Positions 46,801 through 58,238 of a DNA stretch of 64,000 bases are shown here, in pieces. The stretch is taken from assembly GCA_014773175.1 (NCBI GenBank), contig VXCM01000293.1, forward strand, positions 154,518-218,517, read 5' to 3'. Source of the stretch: Lucifuga dentata (taxonomy: Eukaryota; Chordata; Actinopteri; Ophidiiformes; Bythitidae). The notes below the pieces were generated by a model, which was not told the origin of the DNA, searched no databases, and was given only the letters and a program-made list of their open reading frames with translations. The position numbers were made by a program, and so were the translations under genes. Each line of letters opens with the position of its first letter. Position 1 is the first letter of the stretch.

Positions 46801-47540
46801 AAACCTAAGCTAATAATAATAATAATAATAATAGTAGACTGGATCCAGTCAGTCTATTGATCTTCATTCTTACACTTTTAGCCTAAAAAAAGTACAGGTT
46901 GTAGAAAAGTAGTAGTAAAACTGTACAGTACTGTACAGTAACTGTAATTGTAGTGAAAATTGTAGTAATAGCATTAGCAGTAACAGTTGCAATAGTGGTA
47001 GTGATAGTAATGGTGGCCATAGTAGTACTCGTAGTCTTGATAACAGTAGTAGAAGAAAAATATTAATAGTAGTGGTAGAATTGGCAGTAATATTGGCTAT
47101 AATAGAAGTAAATGTATATTTTAGTTGTAGTAATGGAAGCAGTAATAATAGCTGAAGCAGAAGCATTAATAATGACTGAAGTAGTAGCAGTATAGTCGTA
47201 ACAATAATGACACTACTAGTGGCAGTACTAGTTGTTATTGTGGTTTTAGTGGTACTGATTATTATCAGTAACAGTAATACTGCTACTGCTACAAGTAGTA
47301 ATGATACTAGTGGTATTTGTGACAGTACTGGTAGTGTCACTGGTAGTAATTGTAGCAGTAATAGTAGTAGTTGTTGCCATGACCATTTAGTAGTGGCAGT
47401 AATACTATGGTGACACCAGTTGTAGTGTGAGTTTTAGCAGTTACTGTTGTAGTGGTGATAGTACTACTATAGTGGAAGTAGCAGTAGTATTAGAAGCAAT
47501 AACAGTAATAGTACAACCATAAAATTGTAATAGCAGCAGC

Positions 47541-47571
<31 letters not shown>

Positions 47572-47765
47572 GGAGTAGTAGTAGTAGTAATAGTAGTAGT
47601 AATAATAGTCATAATAGTAGCACTGCTCATTGCAGCAATTTAGCAAAAAAATAGATGTTTGTAATATGTTTGTAGTGGTTGAAGTTAGAACAACATAATG
47701 ATACTAGTAGTACTAGCTGCTAGTAATGGCAGCAGCAGCAGAAAACAGATGGAGTAGTACTGCAG
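46801..47765. repeat. Degenerate triplet array (TAG/TAA/GTA type)
   Basis: About 960 bp in which nearly every third base keeps the register of a (T/G-A-A/G) triplet: perfect (AAT)n at about 46812-46832, perfect (ATT)n at about 47548-47571, with long diverged AGTAGTAAT-like text between. Period 3 suppresses stops in some frames and yields a 156-codon minus frame rich in Leu/Val/Thr/Ser. This is composition, not a gene. A 20-bp perfect palindrome made of two ACTGTACAGT units is at 46920-46939. Confidence 0.9.
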
Positions 47766-47983
47766 TAAGTGGTAAATGTGTGTATATTTTGATTGTATGT
47801 TACTAAATGTGATACTGAGAGAGGGACGTGTTGTAGTCACACTTCAGGCTCATTAGTGCCACTCAAACTTTGCTGCACGCACACACACACACACACAAAA
47901 GTGCACAAACCCACACACCATGGTAACATAAACACAGGTAAAGTGTCATGTGCCTACCTAACTTAGCGATCCCTTGCAAACAA

Positions 47984-48012
47984 CCACACACACACACACA
48001 CACACACACACA
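47984..48012. repeat. (CA)n microsatellite
   Basis: About 14 CA units; a shorter CA run lies at about 47880-47898. Confidence 0.93.
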
Positions 48013-48290
48013 GGAAGCAGTCTGTCTGGCCTGGTGTGTGTCTGATCAGGATCAAATCGCCAGTCTAATCGCAACACAGTCTGGTCAGCCAGGTCAAATA
48101 CCTGTTCAGATAACACACACTGTGACCTGTGACAAACGTAACACTCTGCTCTCACCACATACCTGCCGTATCTGCGGCGACACACAACACTGCTGCAAAA
48201 GGTCAATTTCAGGGTAGAGCTTTAATATATTCCAATACATTATTGGCGAATTAATTCTGAAACCTCCAAACACACACACACACCACTTGA

Positions 48291-48547
48291 GGCTACATTT
48301 GTTGCCAAAAGTGCCTCAACCAAGTACTGGCAGGTCTGAATACTTATGTAAGTGCAATATTTCTGTGTTTTATTGTTTTGTAAATTAACAAAAGCATATA
48401 AAATTCTGTTTTCACTTCACCAGTGTTGAATATTATTTTTTGATTTAGGAGAACAAGAAAATGAGCCAATACACTTTCAAATAAGAAAATGGTACTGCAA
48501 ACTGTGGAAAAATTGAAGGGGTCTGAAAATATTCCGGAAGCAGTTTA
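48291..48547 (+). mobile_element. Tc1/mariner-type 3' end
   Basis: The sequence follows the 3' end of fish Tc1-like transposons: CCTCAACCAAGTACTG, GGTCTGAATACTTATGTAA, a T-rich stretch, GTTTTCACTT, and CTGTGGAAAAATTGAAGGGG leading to TCTGAAAATATTCCGGAAGC and TTTA at the end. About 257 bp. The 5' end and transposase are absent, so it is a dead truncated copy. Recognition is from memory of the family's end sequence. Confidence 0.75.
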
Positions 48548-48549
48548 GA

Positions 48550-49430
48550 TAAGTCACGTCAGAACTTGCACTCTGCTCATTGGTTAGAAATGTTTGGGGG
48601 CGGGAGCAAGAAATTTGAAACAGGAAGAGGTGAAGGAGTGGACTATTCCGTTAGCAAACTAACACGGAAGAACAACAGAACTGGCATATGATCCTACTCC
48701 TTGTCATCCTTTGGACCACATTCCAAGAAAAACAAAATTGCATATTGTGAATATTGCTTCACAATATGCAAAGAAGATATGCTGCCTTAAGATGAGTGGG
48801 AGAATGGAGCTCAAACAATGACACGTTACCTCAACGTGTTAATCTAAAGACACATTAGGTAAGTTTAATATGTTACAACTTTTTCACAGTATCCGTCCAG
48901 TTAAAAATGCAGGTTACTAATGTTAACCTCACAAGCCCATTCTGGTTCCAGATAAATCAATAGATCAATAGATCACCTTGTTACAGACAGACAGTACCGG
49001 CATGGATTTTTTATTTTTTTAAAAACTGATAACATGGGATAAAATTGATAATTATTGGCATTTTTGTTCTTGTCGTAAATGTGTCAAGATTATACCAAAA
49101 AAGAAGTAATATTTCTTTGCTGGGCTCAAAACTTATCAATCAACCCTTGTGCATGCTGTCAGTCAAGTGTGAGCCTGTGTGTGTGTACATGGCATCCCAA
49201 ATTAGATGTCACATTCACACACACACAAACACACACATGCACAGCTGGTAATTAATTTGGTGGCTTCTGATTGCCAGGGTTGCTTACTGGATGTAGAAGC
49301 CAGATCAGGGGTGTCACCCACCAGACTGACTCCAGAAGGTTCTCTTACACACAAAACAAACCATGGACACTCATGTGTCTGACATAGGGGATGGAGAGTT
49401 CTGAGTTCACTTCTTTTGACTTACCATGAG
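48550..49430. other. Intergenic DNA with a 14-bp-arm hairpin, no gene seen
   Basis: TTGCATATTGTGAA at 48738-48751 pairs with 48758-48771 across a 6-nt loop. The plus frame around it has a Cys-x-x-Cys-like string but no supporting domain. No gene called. Confidence 0.5.
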
Positions 49431-49433
49431 AAG

Positions 49434-49456
49434 AAAGAAAGAAAGAAAGAAAGAAG
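49434..49456. repeat. (GAAA)n microsatellite
   Basis: About six units; surrounding 49600-50040 is CA/GT-rich. Confidence 0.9.
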
Positions 49457-49619
49457 CATACACACACACAGGGTGAGTGACAGGGCCTTATTACAGGTGT
49501 AAATTGAGGGTGTGAGGTGTGTGTGTTGTTCATTAAAGCAGAGTGAATCTCTATTGGTTTTCATTAAGGGCCTGACCACACCGACTAGATGGGTAATCCA
49601 GAGACACTCCTCCACTCAT

Positions 49620-50203
49620 CCTATCTCTCTCTCACACTAACACACACACATAAATGAACAAATGCATATACACAAACACATGCATGGATGTGTAACACTC
49701 TCACACGCACACACACAACCAGATTCTTATTTATTAACCAGAGGTGACAGGTACTGAATAAGTTGTTTTCTTGCACAATGTGTGTGTATCCTTTAGTTCT
49801 TTTGTGTATCTGTTTTTGATTGTGTGTCTGTGTGTGTCTGTGTGTGTGTGTGTGTGCACGACAACACAAAGATCAACTTGTATATCACTTTGTGCATTTC
49901 TTCAGCATGTGTGCCGCTGTATGCGAATTTGAGTTGAGTTTTCTCTCTCTCTCTCTCTGTGTTTGTGTGTGTGCATGCCTGCATGTGTGTATGTGTGTAT
50001 GTGTGTCTGTGTGCGGACAACTGGCGACTGTGGTTATGAGTTAAGTCTAATTTCCAAGAGGCCTGTCCTTACTAAGCAGAGCTGACACAGTTTTGCGCCA
50101 ACCAGTTATCTGTCACTGGGAATTAGTTGCTAAGACACTGTGAGAGATGGACTGGGGCATGCACACACGCATGCGCACACGCACACACACACACACACAC
50201 ACA
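49620..50203. repeat. CA/GT-rich region
   Basis: Interrupted CA runs at 49637-49720, GT runs at about 49820-49857 and 49964-50014, and (CA)n at 50181-50203. All open frames here are repeat-derived. Confidence 0.85.
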
Positions 50204-50676
50204 GCAGATAGATTAGATAGATGCTGAATTTAAAGGAATCCTGTGGAGTTTTGGTCCACTAGTGATGCTGTAAAACAGTAGTTTGATTACTGGATTACTC
50301 CTGTGAAGGAGAACACGCATGACCTACAGTATAAGCATGGGAGGAACATGAACCATTTCTGCTGACGACAGAGGGTGGTGATGCACATTGACAGTTAGTG
50401 ATGTTAATTAGATTAAACACATTGAGAAGACTGTAATTCAGTGTAAACACACACACTTCAAAACAGTCCCAAAAAAGGTTTTGCATACCTCAGAATGAAT
50501 GAGTGCAAACACAATCTGTATCTTTAATGATTTGTAAAACTACTGTGCAACTGAAACAAATGTAAGCATTCTTCAGCCAGTCTCATGGTAATGAGCTTTG
50601 AGAGCTGGCAAGAACAGAACTGCGAGCACATTCTGTGTTTTGCACTTATGCGAAATGCTGTATCACTAAATCTGAC

Positions 50677-51235
50677 TGCCACGGCCAGGTGCTGAAGACA
50701 GAAGAAGACACCATCTGCACCATCTAAGAAGGCCTTGTTGCTTTGAAGAAGCCAGTCGTTGCCTTCGTCAAGGCATCAAGGCCTTCTTGGAGAAGCAAAT
50801 GGGGAATAAGCTCAGATGTCTCCGTGATGCTAAGGCCAGACACAATCTTGCTGTCAGAGTCATCCAGAAATGTGCTCATCCATGAGGGGAAAACAACAAA
50901 GTACCAGGACTGAGCGGAGGATTGTCGGAGAAAGGATAAGGGATGGTGGGCACAATATGCCCTTTGAGCTGGGCTGCAGAAGGTTTGCTGGTCGAACCCT
51001 TTGCAAAGCCTCACATGGACATCACAAGAGTCCAAAAAAAGGAAGATAATCAGGAACTCTTCTAAGGCAGCTGAGTAAGACTCAACACGACTGTAGATTG
51101 AGAGAAGTGGGTCATGCCAATGTGCTACTGGAACACAAGTCAAGTCTGATCAACCCTGGCTGGGTCACTCAGGTACGAGTGACTGATGTTGAAAGACATG
51201 AAATACCCGGTGACTTTAATGATTTTTCCAGCACT
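50677..51235 (+). pseudogene. Retroelement ORF C-terminus relic (frameshifted)
   Basis: Frame from 50677 gives CHGQVLKTEEDTICTI, stop (50725), then SDVSVMLRPDTILLSES and KTTKYQD, stop (50911), AEDCRRK. After a shift near 50960 the next frame gives FELGCRRFAGRTLCKA and RQLSKTQHDCRLREVGHA. This order (HxQVLK, LRPDxxLxS, KYxxLAxxCRxxG, xxGCRxFAGRxLCKA) is the C-terminal domain I know from a widespread fish retroelement protein. At least three disabling lesions, and no reverse transcriptase domain in the window. The A-rich run at 51327-51350 may be its 3' tail. The clade is not assigned. The neighbour is a hAT element beginning at 51360. Confidence 0.72.
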
Positions 51236-51359
51236 GGTGAAACCTAACGGAGCCACCAAACCAGCACTGATGCTTTCTGCATGCCTCTGGTGTTGCTTCC
51301 ATTCCACCATTTCAAAGCAAGGCCAAAAAAAAAGAAAGAAAAAAAAAAAGATTTCAGCT

Positions 51360-51803
51360 CAGGCCTGGTGGTAGTAGGGGTGGGCTTATGGGCCTTACGC
51401 CCCAGATGTTTTCCATAAACCCCCAAATCTTTTTTGTAATAGCGTTCTGAATTTTCTGTAGCATTTTTACAGTTACCCAAACTCATCGTCAAGGCGGGAC
51501 CACAGTGTTGCGATGGGACTGTCAAACCGAATTGGTGGGTGGAACGGACATAATGCACCAGTGCGCACCACATAGCTGTTTAGATAGCTGTTTACATAGC
51601 TGTAAAGGTTTTCATTTAAAAAGATTTTTAACTCCATATAACTTGTGAAAAGATGTAACATGATTTGTTACATTTTTTAAGAATTTCTCAAAATTTATAT
51701 TTAGCTTTGGTAGACAAAATAGCTTGGCTATCTACCAAAGCTATTTGCTTTGGTTGATAGCCAAAGCTACCTCATGCCTGGATTAACCCTAGATTGGCCC
51801 TTG
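51360..51803 (+). mobile_element. Second hAT family (CAGGGGC ends), copy A
   Basis: About 444 bp, alignable by eye end to end with 62354-62783. Shared landmarks are GTGGGCTTATGGG, GATGTTTTCCA, CCACAGTGTTG, GAATTGGTGG and TTTTTAACT-CATATAACTTGT. Left end CAGGCCTGG; right end AACCCTAGATTGGCCCTTG, complementary in type to the left end of copy B. An inverted pair TAGCTTTGGTAGA / TCTACCAAAGCTA near the right end is absent from copy B. Non-coding. Confidence 0.82.
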
Positions 51804-52050
51804 GTATAAATGTAATGGAAAAGGAAGCAGACTGTCCAGCTCGGAATGGTTCGATACCTTTGCTCTTTCTAGTGAGATCAGAGGAAATGAATTGGATTTG
51901 ACCACTGCTGTGAAGTTGGATTCTGTCAGACTTTACTCTTTATTAAATAGGAGGGTGTGGGAAATGTAAAGAGCTTCAAAGTGTGTAGTGACCCAGTACC
52001 AGGTAACACAGCTTGTCCCTATCACATTATTCTTTCTCTTGAACACTTTA

Positions 52051-52084
<34 letters not shown>

Positions 52085-52871
52085 AAAAAGTGTGTGAGAC
52101 GATGTTTGAGTGTTTAGAAGGATCAGGCAGTGCAGATGGGGTCATGGTAATACATCGTCTGATCTCTCCATCTCATTATTCGGGTTCAGGCACTCGGCTT
52201 CTTCAAGTGGTCCTGCTGCACTTTTAGCCAAACCTCAATCCAATCATCTCCATCCATTGTGCACTCTGAGGGGCCATCCTCTCCATGCCTTTGAGGCTTT
52301 GAACAGGCACTGACTGATGGCAAATATAAAATTACATCTACACAGGTCTCCGCGGACCTCTTTGTCATCTGAAGTTCAACTTAAATTTATGGTCCTAAAT
52401 CTTAATAATACGGGTGAGAGTTTTATGCATCCGTTGAGTTTCAGAAAGGATTTTTAGCAGGGAAAAGTGAATCATCCAACAGTGTTTTCTGCTCCTGCGC
52501 TCGTTCTGTGAATGGAAGCAGGAGCTTTCATGTATTTCCATCTGCAGCTTTTAGCAACATGAAGCTTCTTCATTTATAAGTACCATGCTCTTTTAGCATC
52601 CATTCCTACAGAAAAGGGTTACGGGTAATATTTCAGGCTAAAGTTATGTCTAAGAGATTTGCATGGGTATCAGCAGACACTGACAATATCCACATCTTCT
52701 GTCCATATTCCTCAGCAGTTTTACAACATATCATTTTCTACTCCTGCTTTTAAAACCTGTCATGCTTCAACACTTTATTAAAGTTTAGCAGAGAATGTGT
52801 GTTTTTCTTTGCTGTTTTATCACGCTTATTTTGCTTTTTTAATGCCTTTTAAATATGTAGCAGTTCATTTA
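51804..52871. other. Intergenic DNA, no gene seen
   Basis: (CA)n at 52052-52082. No gene recognised. Confidence 0.5.
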
Positions 52872-53699
52872 CAGAGGTGGGTAGAGTAGCCAGAAACTGT
52901 ACTCAAGTAAAAATATTACTACTTTATGATAATAGTGACTCATGTATAAGTAAGAGTAGTCACCAAAATACTGTATTTACTTGAGTGAGAAAGTATCTAT
53001 TAAAAAGATTACTTGAGTAGTGAGTAACTTTGATCAAGCTTATTCTTTAGAATAATCAACAAGCTATAAAGTGTTGGTCTGAGGGAAAAAAAAAAAAATG
53101 CAAAGTTGCCATATGTAGCTTCTAACACAATCCAAATCATATCATATAAAGAAACAGTAGACAGTAATAAATCAAATATTTACCACAAATCATGACAATT
53201 CTGGCCTGGCCCCAAGACAGTTAGCTAGGTTAGCTTAATGAATTTACTTAAAATAGAACAGGAAAACTTGAGTTAGCAGCAGCAGCAGCTAGTTAAGTAG
53301 CTTAAGTTGCAGCTTACTGCCATGTTTCCTCCAGTTCCATGTTGATTCTTAGAAGCTGAAATGTCACATTTTTAGCAAAGACGTAACACATTATGTAGCT
53401 GCTGGTTTTGGTAGACTGAAAAGAAAACAGCATTTGAATGTGTGGCCAGGGATGTGCCTCTTCTAAACCTCCCGCTGTTGATTCCACCATGACTGAATTC
53501 AAATGGGTGAAATCAAAAGTAATGCAAAGAGTGTGACCAAATGTAACTGAGTAAAAGTATATTTTTTCTTCTTAAACATACTCAAGCATGATTAAAACTA
53601 TCCTGCAATAAAACTACTCAGTAAAGTACAATTTTATGAAAATAAAAGTACTTAAGTAAATGTAACGGAGTAAATAGAATGCATTACTATCCACCTTTA
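52872..53699 (-). mobile_element. Tol2-like non-autonomous hAT, copy B
   Basis: 828 bp, inverted relative to copy A at 31520-32445. The left end CAGAGGTGGGTAGAGTAG and the right end ACTATCCACCTTTA are terminal inverted repeats. Flanks TTCATTTA (52864-52871) and TTCATTAA (53700-53707) are a 7-of-8 target-site duplication. The same BED-finger relic lies on the minus strand. It starts CAGAGGTG, like Tol2, and has the same ACTCAAGTAAAA subterminal words. Confidence 0.92.
53314..53502 (-). pseudogene. hAT transposase BED-finger relic (copy B)
   Basis: A 62-codon minus frame with VESTAGGLEEAHPWPHIQ followed by a Phe-Ser-x-Gln segment and ending ELEETWQ. It corresponds to the copy A relic but is diverged and truncated by a stop. 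The His-Pro-Trp-Pro motif is kept; the second half of the finger is not convincing. Remnant of the parent transposase's first exon, by inference. Confidence 0.55.
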
Positions 53700-53836
53700 T
53701 TCATTAATGTGCCAATTTTCACCCATTTTCAACAATGAGCTGGAATGGGATAAACCGTGGCAATTTATTGTGTTCCTGTATTAGCATAGTTTTTGATTAA
53801 TTACCCCAAATTATTTCACATTAAAATATTCTAGAT

Positions 53837-53950
53837 CAGTGGTTCTCAAATTGTGGTATGAGTACCACCAGGGGTACTTGAAGTGCCCCCTGGTGGTATG
53901 CTAGATGACTTGAGATGTTTCTGCGGAGAAATCAAAGCAAGTGAAATCTA
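53837..53950. mobile_element. hAT-type left end fragment (CAGTGGTTCTCAAA)
   Basis: Starts CAGTGGTTCTCAAATTGTGG and continues with ACCACCAGGGGTACTTG and CCCCCTGGTGGTATGC, the classic opening of Charlie-like hAT elements. No matching right end (TTGAGAACCACTG) is found in the following 2 kb, so it is truncated. Confidence 0.7.
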
Positions 53951-54690
53951 TGGAAATTATGTTATCGGGGCAAATTATTCCTAAATAAAATGGGTTTCAT
54001 TTAGAGTTTTAAATATCATGTATTCTATCATGTATTCATATATTTTAATTAAGATTTTTTTTTTTTTTTTTTTTTTGTTTTAAATAGCCCAATTCATCCC
54101 ATGCGCATTGTACTTCCATTCTATATGTGTCTAGGTGCTTAAAATTCATATACAGTATTTGGGATCGCCAATCTCGCCTGCATCCTTAACTTAACCTCTA
54201 TATTGCTCTCACTTTTTGGTTCACTCAAAAGTTTGTATTTCTGGGACTCTGAAACTACTTTTTGTTTCAGAAAACAATGTTGATAACCAGCTTGATCCCT
54301 AATGATAAGCTCAGAATTCCCAAAATTGCTCAACTGCTCAAATTACACAACAATCTTTTCTGTAATCTTACATCTCAAGACTTTGTGAGAGACACATTGC
54401 AGAAATGTAGTGCCAGGTGCACAAATTACACGAGCTCCCATCTGCAAGCATGTCTCATGTCTCAAATCGATAGTCAAAAAAACCTGATGAGAAGTGAAAA
54501 CACATCAAACGGAACGCGAGACGTCAAATCAACAAGGATGTTGTTAAGATCGACCCAACAAACAAGGGTGAGCTGCTTGCTGGTCTGATATTCTGGTAGT
54601 GTGTGTGCTAATTTATGCAGAAAAAATAAAGAAAGCAGCAGAAAGTCACAATGATCTCGTTCTTTTTGTCGTATTCTCTGCTCCTCCTCT
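53951..54690. other. Intergenic DNA, no gene seen
   Basis: Poly-T at about 54056-54077. A 108-codon plus frame at 54262-54588 has no recognised motif; it could be chance or the decayed body of the hAT fragment upstream. Confidence 0.45.
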
Positions 54691-54691
54691 C

Positions 54692-54747
54692 GTTCTCATT
54701 GGCTATTAATCGTCGCCAATGAGAACAAATCCCTTCTTGGGATTTGT
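54692..54747. repeat. Two abutting perfect hairpins
   Basis: GTTCTCATTGGC (54692-54703) pairs with 54715-54726 across 11 nt. ACAAATCCC (54725-54733) pairs with 54739-54747 across 5 nt. The two structures share two bases. Confidence 0.93.
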
Positions 54748-54852
54748 CATAGATCTGCTCAAACTAGAGCATCTCAAATTTTCCATTGCTAATTTCAAAG
54801 AAGCTTGAAAATTTAAAGTTACTGGATTCTGTCATGTCTGTATTTCGTAAAC

Positions 54853-54853
54853 T

Positions 54854-54895
<42 letters not shown>
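54853..54895. repeat. (GA)n microsatellite
   Basis: GA units with one AAAG interruption; (GT)n follows at about 54961-54979. Confidence 0.94.
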
Positions 54896-55118
54896 GATGA
54901 AGTAACACATTAAAAAGTGATTGGGTTGGGCTATTGCTATTTGGGAAGAGAGTTTAGGTTTGTGTGTGTGTGTGTGTGTATTCCCAGGGCTTGGACAAGC
55001 TATCAAGCATCTATCCATCCTTTGCAACGATCAATATTTATAAACCCCTGAGGATCTGTGGTATGAAGCATATAAACAAGCAATGGAGTGGAGCAGGACA
55101 GACCACCAGGCACAAGCG

Positions 55119-55141
55119 CACACACACACACACACACACAC
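55119..55141. repeat. (CA)n microsatellite
   Basis: About 11 units. Surrounding 54980-55550 has no gene. Confidence 0.92.
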
Positions 55142-55551
55142 GGAACAACATCATATTAAAGTGCACATGCAATCAAACACGCCAAAAGCAAGAGAGAAAA
55201 ACAGAAAGGAGTGGAAGTTGAACAAGCTGGTATCGGATCGGACTGATGGGTCGATATTTGTCAGAAAATTTCATAATCACACACAAAATATTCTAATTAG
55301 TTTTTAAGAAATGCTCCCGCTGTGGTTTGCTCAAAGGCAATTTATGTGAAATCAGGTGAAACAATGACTATTGATTATCATCGCAATTCTGCAGTTTTAT
55401 TATTGGCTTGATGATGGGATACTGGCTGTCAAGTACAAATTAAACAATCTGAAAAGCTGTTTGCACATGATTCGCTGTTTTTATGTCAGTGACACAACTT
55501 AAACAATTTGAACAAAAGTACAATCGATTACTGCGATAAAGTTGCTTTTGT

Positions 55552-56046
55552 TGATAATAATCTTTTCCCAAAGGATAAAACTGTATTTCAGCTTTCCTGA
55601 TATTTTTCAGCATCTCTTTCTTTCAAAATCAAATATTCAAGCGATACACCCACCTTAAAAATCAATGTTTCACCTGCTAATAGTTATGCAAAATTTTGAA
55701 GCCATGGTTGTTTAACTTTTTTGATAAATGCAGGTCTTCTTTTGGTGCTATATTCCCCAGTGGAGATATACATTCACTCTGCGCTTTTTATTGCGCTTAA
55801 ACACTAAAATTTAGAAACCTCAAAAAAACCTGAATATACATGTTGTTTGTGATGATGGATTATTCCAAGAACGTTTCAAGTATCAGCAAGTTGATTTTAA
55901 TAGCATACTAGAATAAACTGAAACCAATGGCGGTCTGGAAGGTAGGAAAACATTTTTAATTTCCCATTCCAGTAGTATGCTTTGGAAAATGGTTGTCAGT
56001 AACATTATATGTACGAAAATTTAAGATATTAGGCTCAAACATGCAA
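55552..56046 (+). mobile_element. Family P copy 7 (both termini eroded)
   Basis: Begins at the inner end of the left terminal repeat (TTTTCCCAAAGGATAAAACTG) and carries the full body, with GTGCTATATTCCCCAGTGG and CCAATGGCGGTCTGGAAGG. It ends at AGGCTCAAACATGCAAAA, where a poly-A run (56043-56068) replaces the last 20 bp or so. Confidence 0.85.
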
Positions 56047-56220
56047 AAAAAAAAAAAAAAAAAAAAAATCAAGAAGCTTTTACACACTTTCACACTCGTC
56101 TCAGTCATGTCCAGATCCTCCAAAACCAAACATTGTCATCTTGTCTAGTAAAGGATTTGTTTTACAGTGCAGCTCTTTAGATGGCAAATGAAAGACAAAT
56201 TCAATAAAAAAGTAAAAGTA

Positions 56221-56273
56221 AAGAGTAAAAGTAAAAAAAAAAAAAAAAAAAANAAAAAAAAAAAAAAAAAAAT
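56221..56273. repeat. Poly-A with N
   Basis: N at 56253 inside about 39 A. The region 56069-57075 otherwise holds only CA runs (about 56511-56528, 56619-56642, 56781-56796) and no gene. Confidence 0.9.
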
Positions 56274-57071
56274 GAGATTTAGACTCAGGAATCTATAAAG
56301 AGACTAATAAAATATGATAAAATAAATATCTGCGACAGAGTGCCTGTTTTTATGCTGCTCAGAGTAAAGGTGATATAAAGGTGATATTAGACTCTACCTG
56401 CCTGCAGGTAAACGCCCTGTTACAGTGTGACCCCAACTGCTGCAATGTCTGACATACAGGATGCAATGTCTGACGTACAGTCACTACCAGTAGTCTGCAC
56501 TGACTAACCACACACACACACACACACAATCATCCTAGCATGTACACGTTGACATTTGTCAAAAATGTTCAAAACATCTTGTGCACATGGTTGTATATGT
56601 GTGTGTGTTTAGCCAATCCACACACACACACACACACACACAGAGAAATACAGCTTTTAATGTGTGTATTGTGACATCAAAGCAGGTGGAAACAGGGCGT
56701 GTAATTAACATGTCATAATCAATGTGGGGGAGTTTGACACCTTGTAATCACTGTGTGGAGATTAGCAGCCATAGCCCTGGGACACACACACACACAGGCG
56801 TACACACACTCATTGGGAGAGTGACATGTCCACACATACAAACACACAAACCAACACCAAATATGTCTGTGTGAACAAACATGCATGAGTGCATGTGAAC
56901 CTAGCTGGCACACTGTTCAGGCCTGGTCTGCATGCACACGCACATGCATGTACATGTACACACACACACACAGAGGGCCTGTTTAATATCATTTACATAA
57001 TGAGAGAGCAGCCACAGTAATAGCTTTTCCTTTCTCTTATTATCATAATTTCACCCTGGGCACCAAATGAC

Positions 57072-57075
<4 letters not shown>

Positions 57076-57113
<38 letters not shown>
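57076..57113. repeat. (GA)n microsatellite
   Basis: About 19 GA units. Confidence 0.95.
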
Positions 57114-57114
<1 letters not shown>

Positions 57115-58238
57115 AGTCTCCTTGTTACCTTGAAACAACTCTTCCTCAAAGTCAAGGCCAACTCCACCTCTGTCTTCCTCTCCCTCAGTTTCTGTGTCTT
57201 TTCCTTATTCTCTCCAACTGTCTCATTTTTTTCTCTCTTTCTGTTTTTCTTGTTGATATGATCCTGTATTATTTCTCATAATTCTGCATCTCCAGAAAAT
57301 ATTTAGACAGTTGAAATTACAACAATACACGTGAAATAAATTACGAGTCGTCATTATTACACCTATAACTGAAGCTGTCAGGAAATGTTCTTGTCGTGAA
57401 AAGAAAAGCTTCAAAATATGGGCGTTCTTAAAAACTGCCACAAGGACTTTAATTTACTAATGTAATTAGTGTTAAGATGATTAAACAACTACTTTAATTA
57501 TTAAATAATCATTTGATCAAAACTTCCTGATTCCAGCTTCTTCTCATATGTGAGGATTTGCAGCTTTCCTCTATTACGCATAACTGCAAACTGAATAACT
57601 TTTTGGCATTTTTTAATTGTTGTTTCGACAAAACGAGGAACGTTAGGATTTCACTTTGGGTTCTGAAATCTCGTAATGGGCATTTTTTTTCACCTACTTT
57701 TATACAATAAAAGCTTAATATAATGAAAATAATCAGTTGCAGCATTAATTTTTCTAAATTCTGCCATTTGCACGACATTAACACAACAATCAGCACTCAC
57801 TTGATTTTCTGCATTGGAAGAGAAAACCAGTGAAACTAAACAATAAAAGATTTTGAAACTGAAGAAGATGAGGAAAAGGAAGTAGACAGGAGACATAAGT
57901 TAATCAGTAAATCAAAGGTAAATTGTGTTTTCTTACACTGTCCTTCCTGTCCGTTCTGTTAGATTGTGTCTTTCTTGTGTCTGGTGTAATCATATACCAC
58001 AAAACCACACATACCGCAATCTGAAAAAAATGCAGGTACTTTTTTTTTTTTTTAAATCAATGAACAAAATGTCTGTGAACTCCTATAAAGTCTCAGGAGG
58101 GACGTGGAGTCATATTCTCCTGAAATATAAAGAGTAAAAGACATACCAGACTCCCGTGTCTGTGTGTGTCTGCAGAATGTCATTGATTTCTGACAAAAAT
58201 AAGATAAAAAAGACTATGTTTCATCCATAAAACAGAGA
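57114..58238. other. AT-rich intergenic DNA, no gene seen
   Basis: Short pyrimidine-rich part at 57170-57260, otherwise AT-rich. No gene recognised. Confidence 0.5.

Noticed and set aside
46870..47340. 156-codon minus-strand frame rich in Leu/Val, looking like a membrane protein
   Set aside because: Product of the degenerate triplet array; hydrophobicity follows from the TAG/GTA-type repeat read in one register.
48700..48840. Zinc-finger-like Cys-x-x-Cys string near a small hairpin
   Set aside because: Single weak motif, interrupted by stops on both sides; not enough to call a transposase relic.
54262..54588. 108-codon plus frame
   Set aside because: No recognisable motif, no splice or promoter context; cannot be told from a chance frame in AT-moderate DNA.
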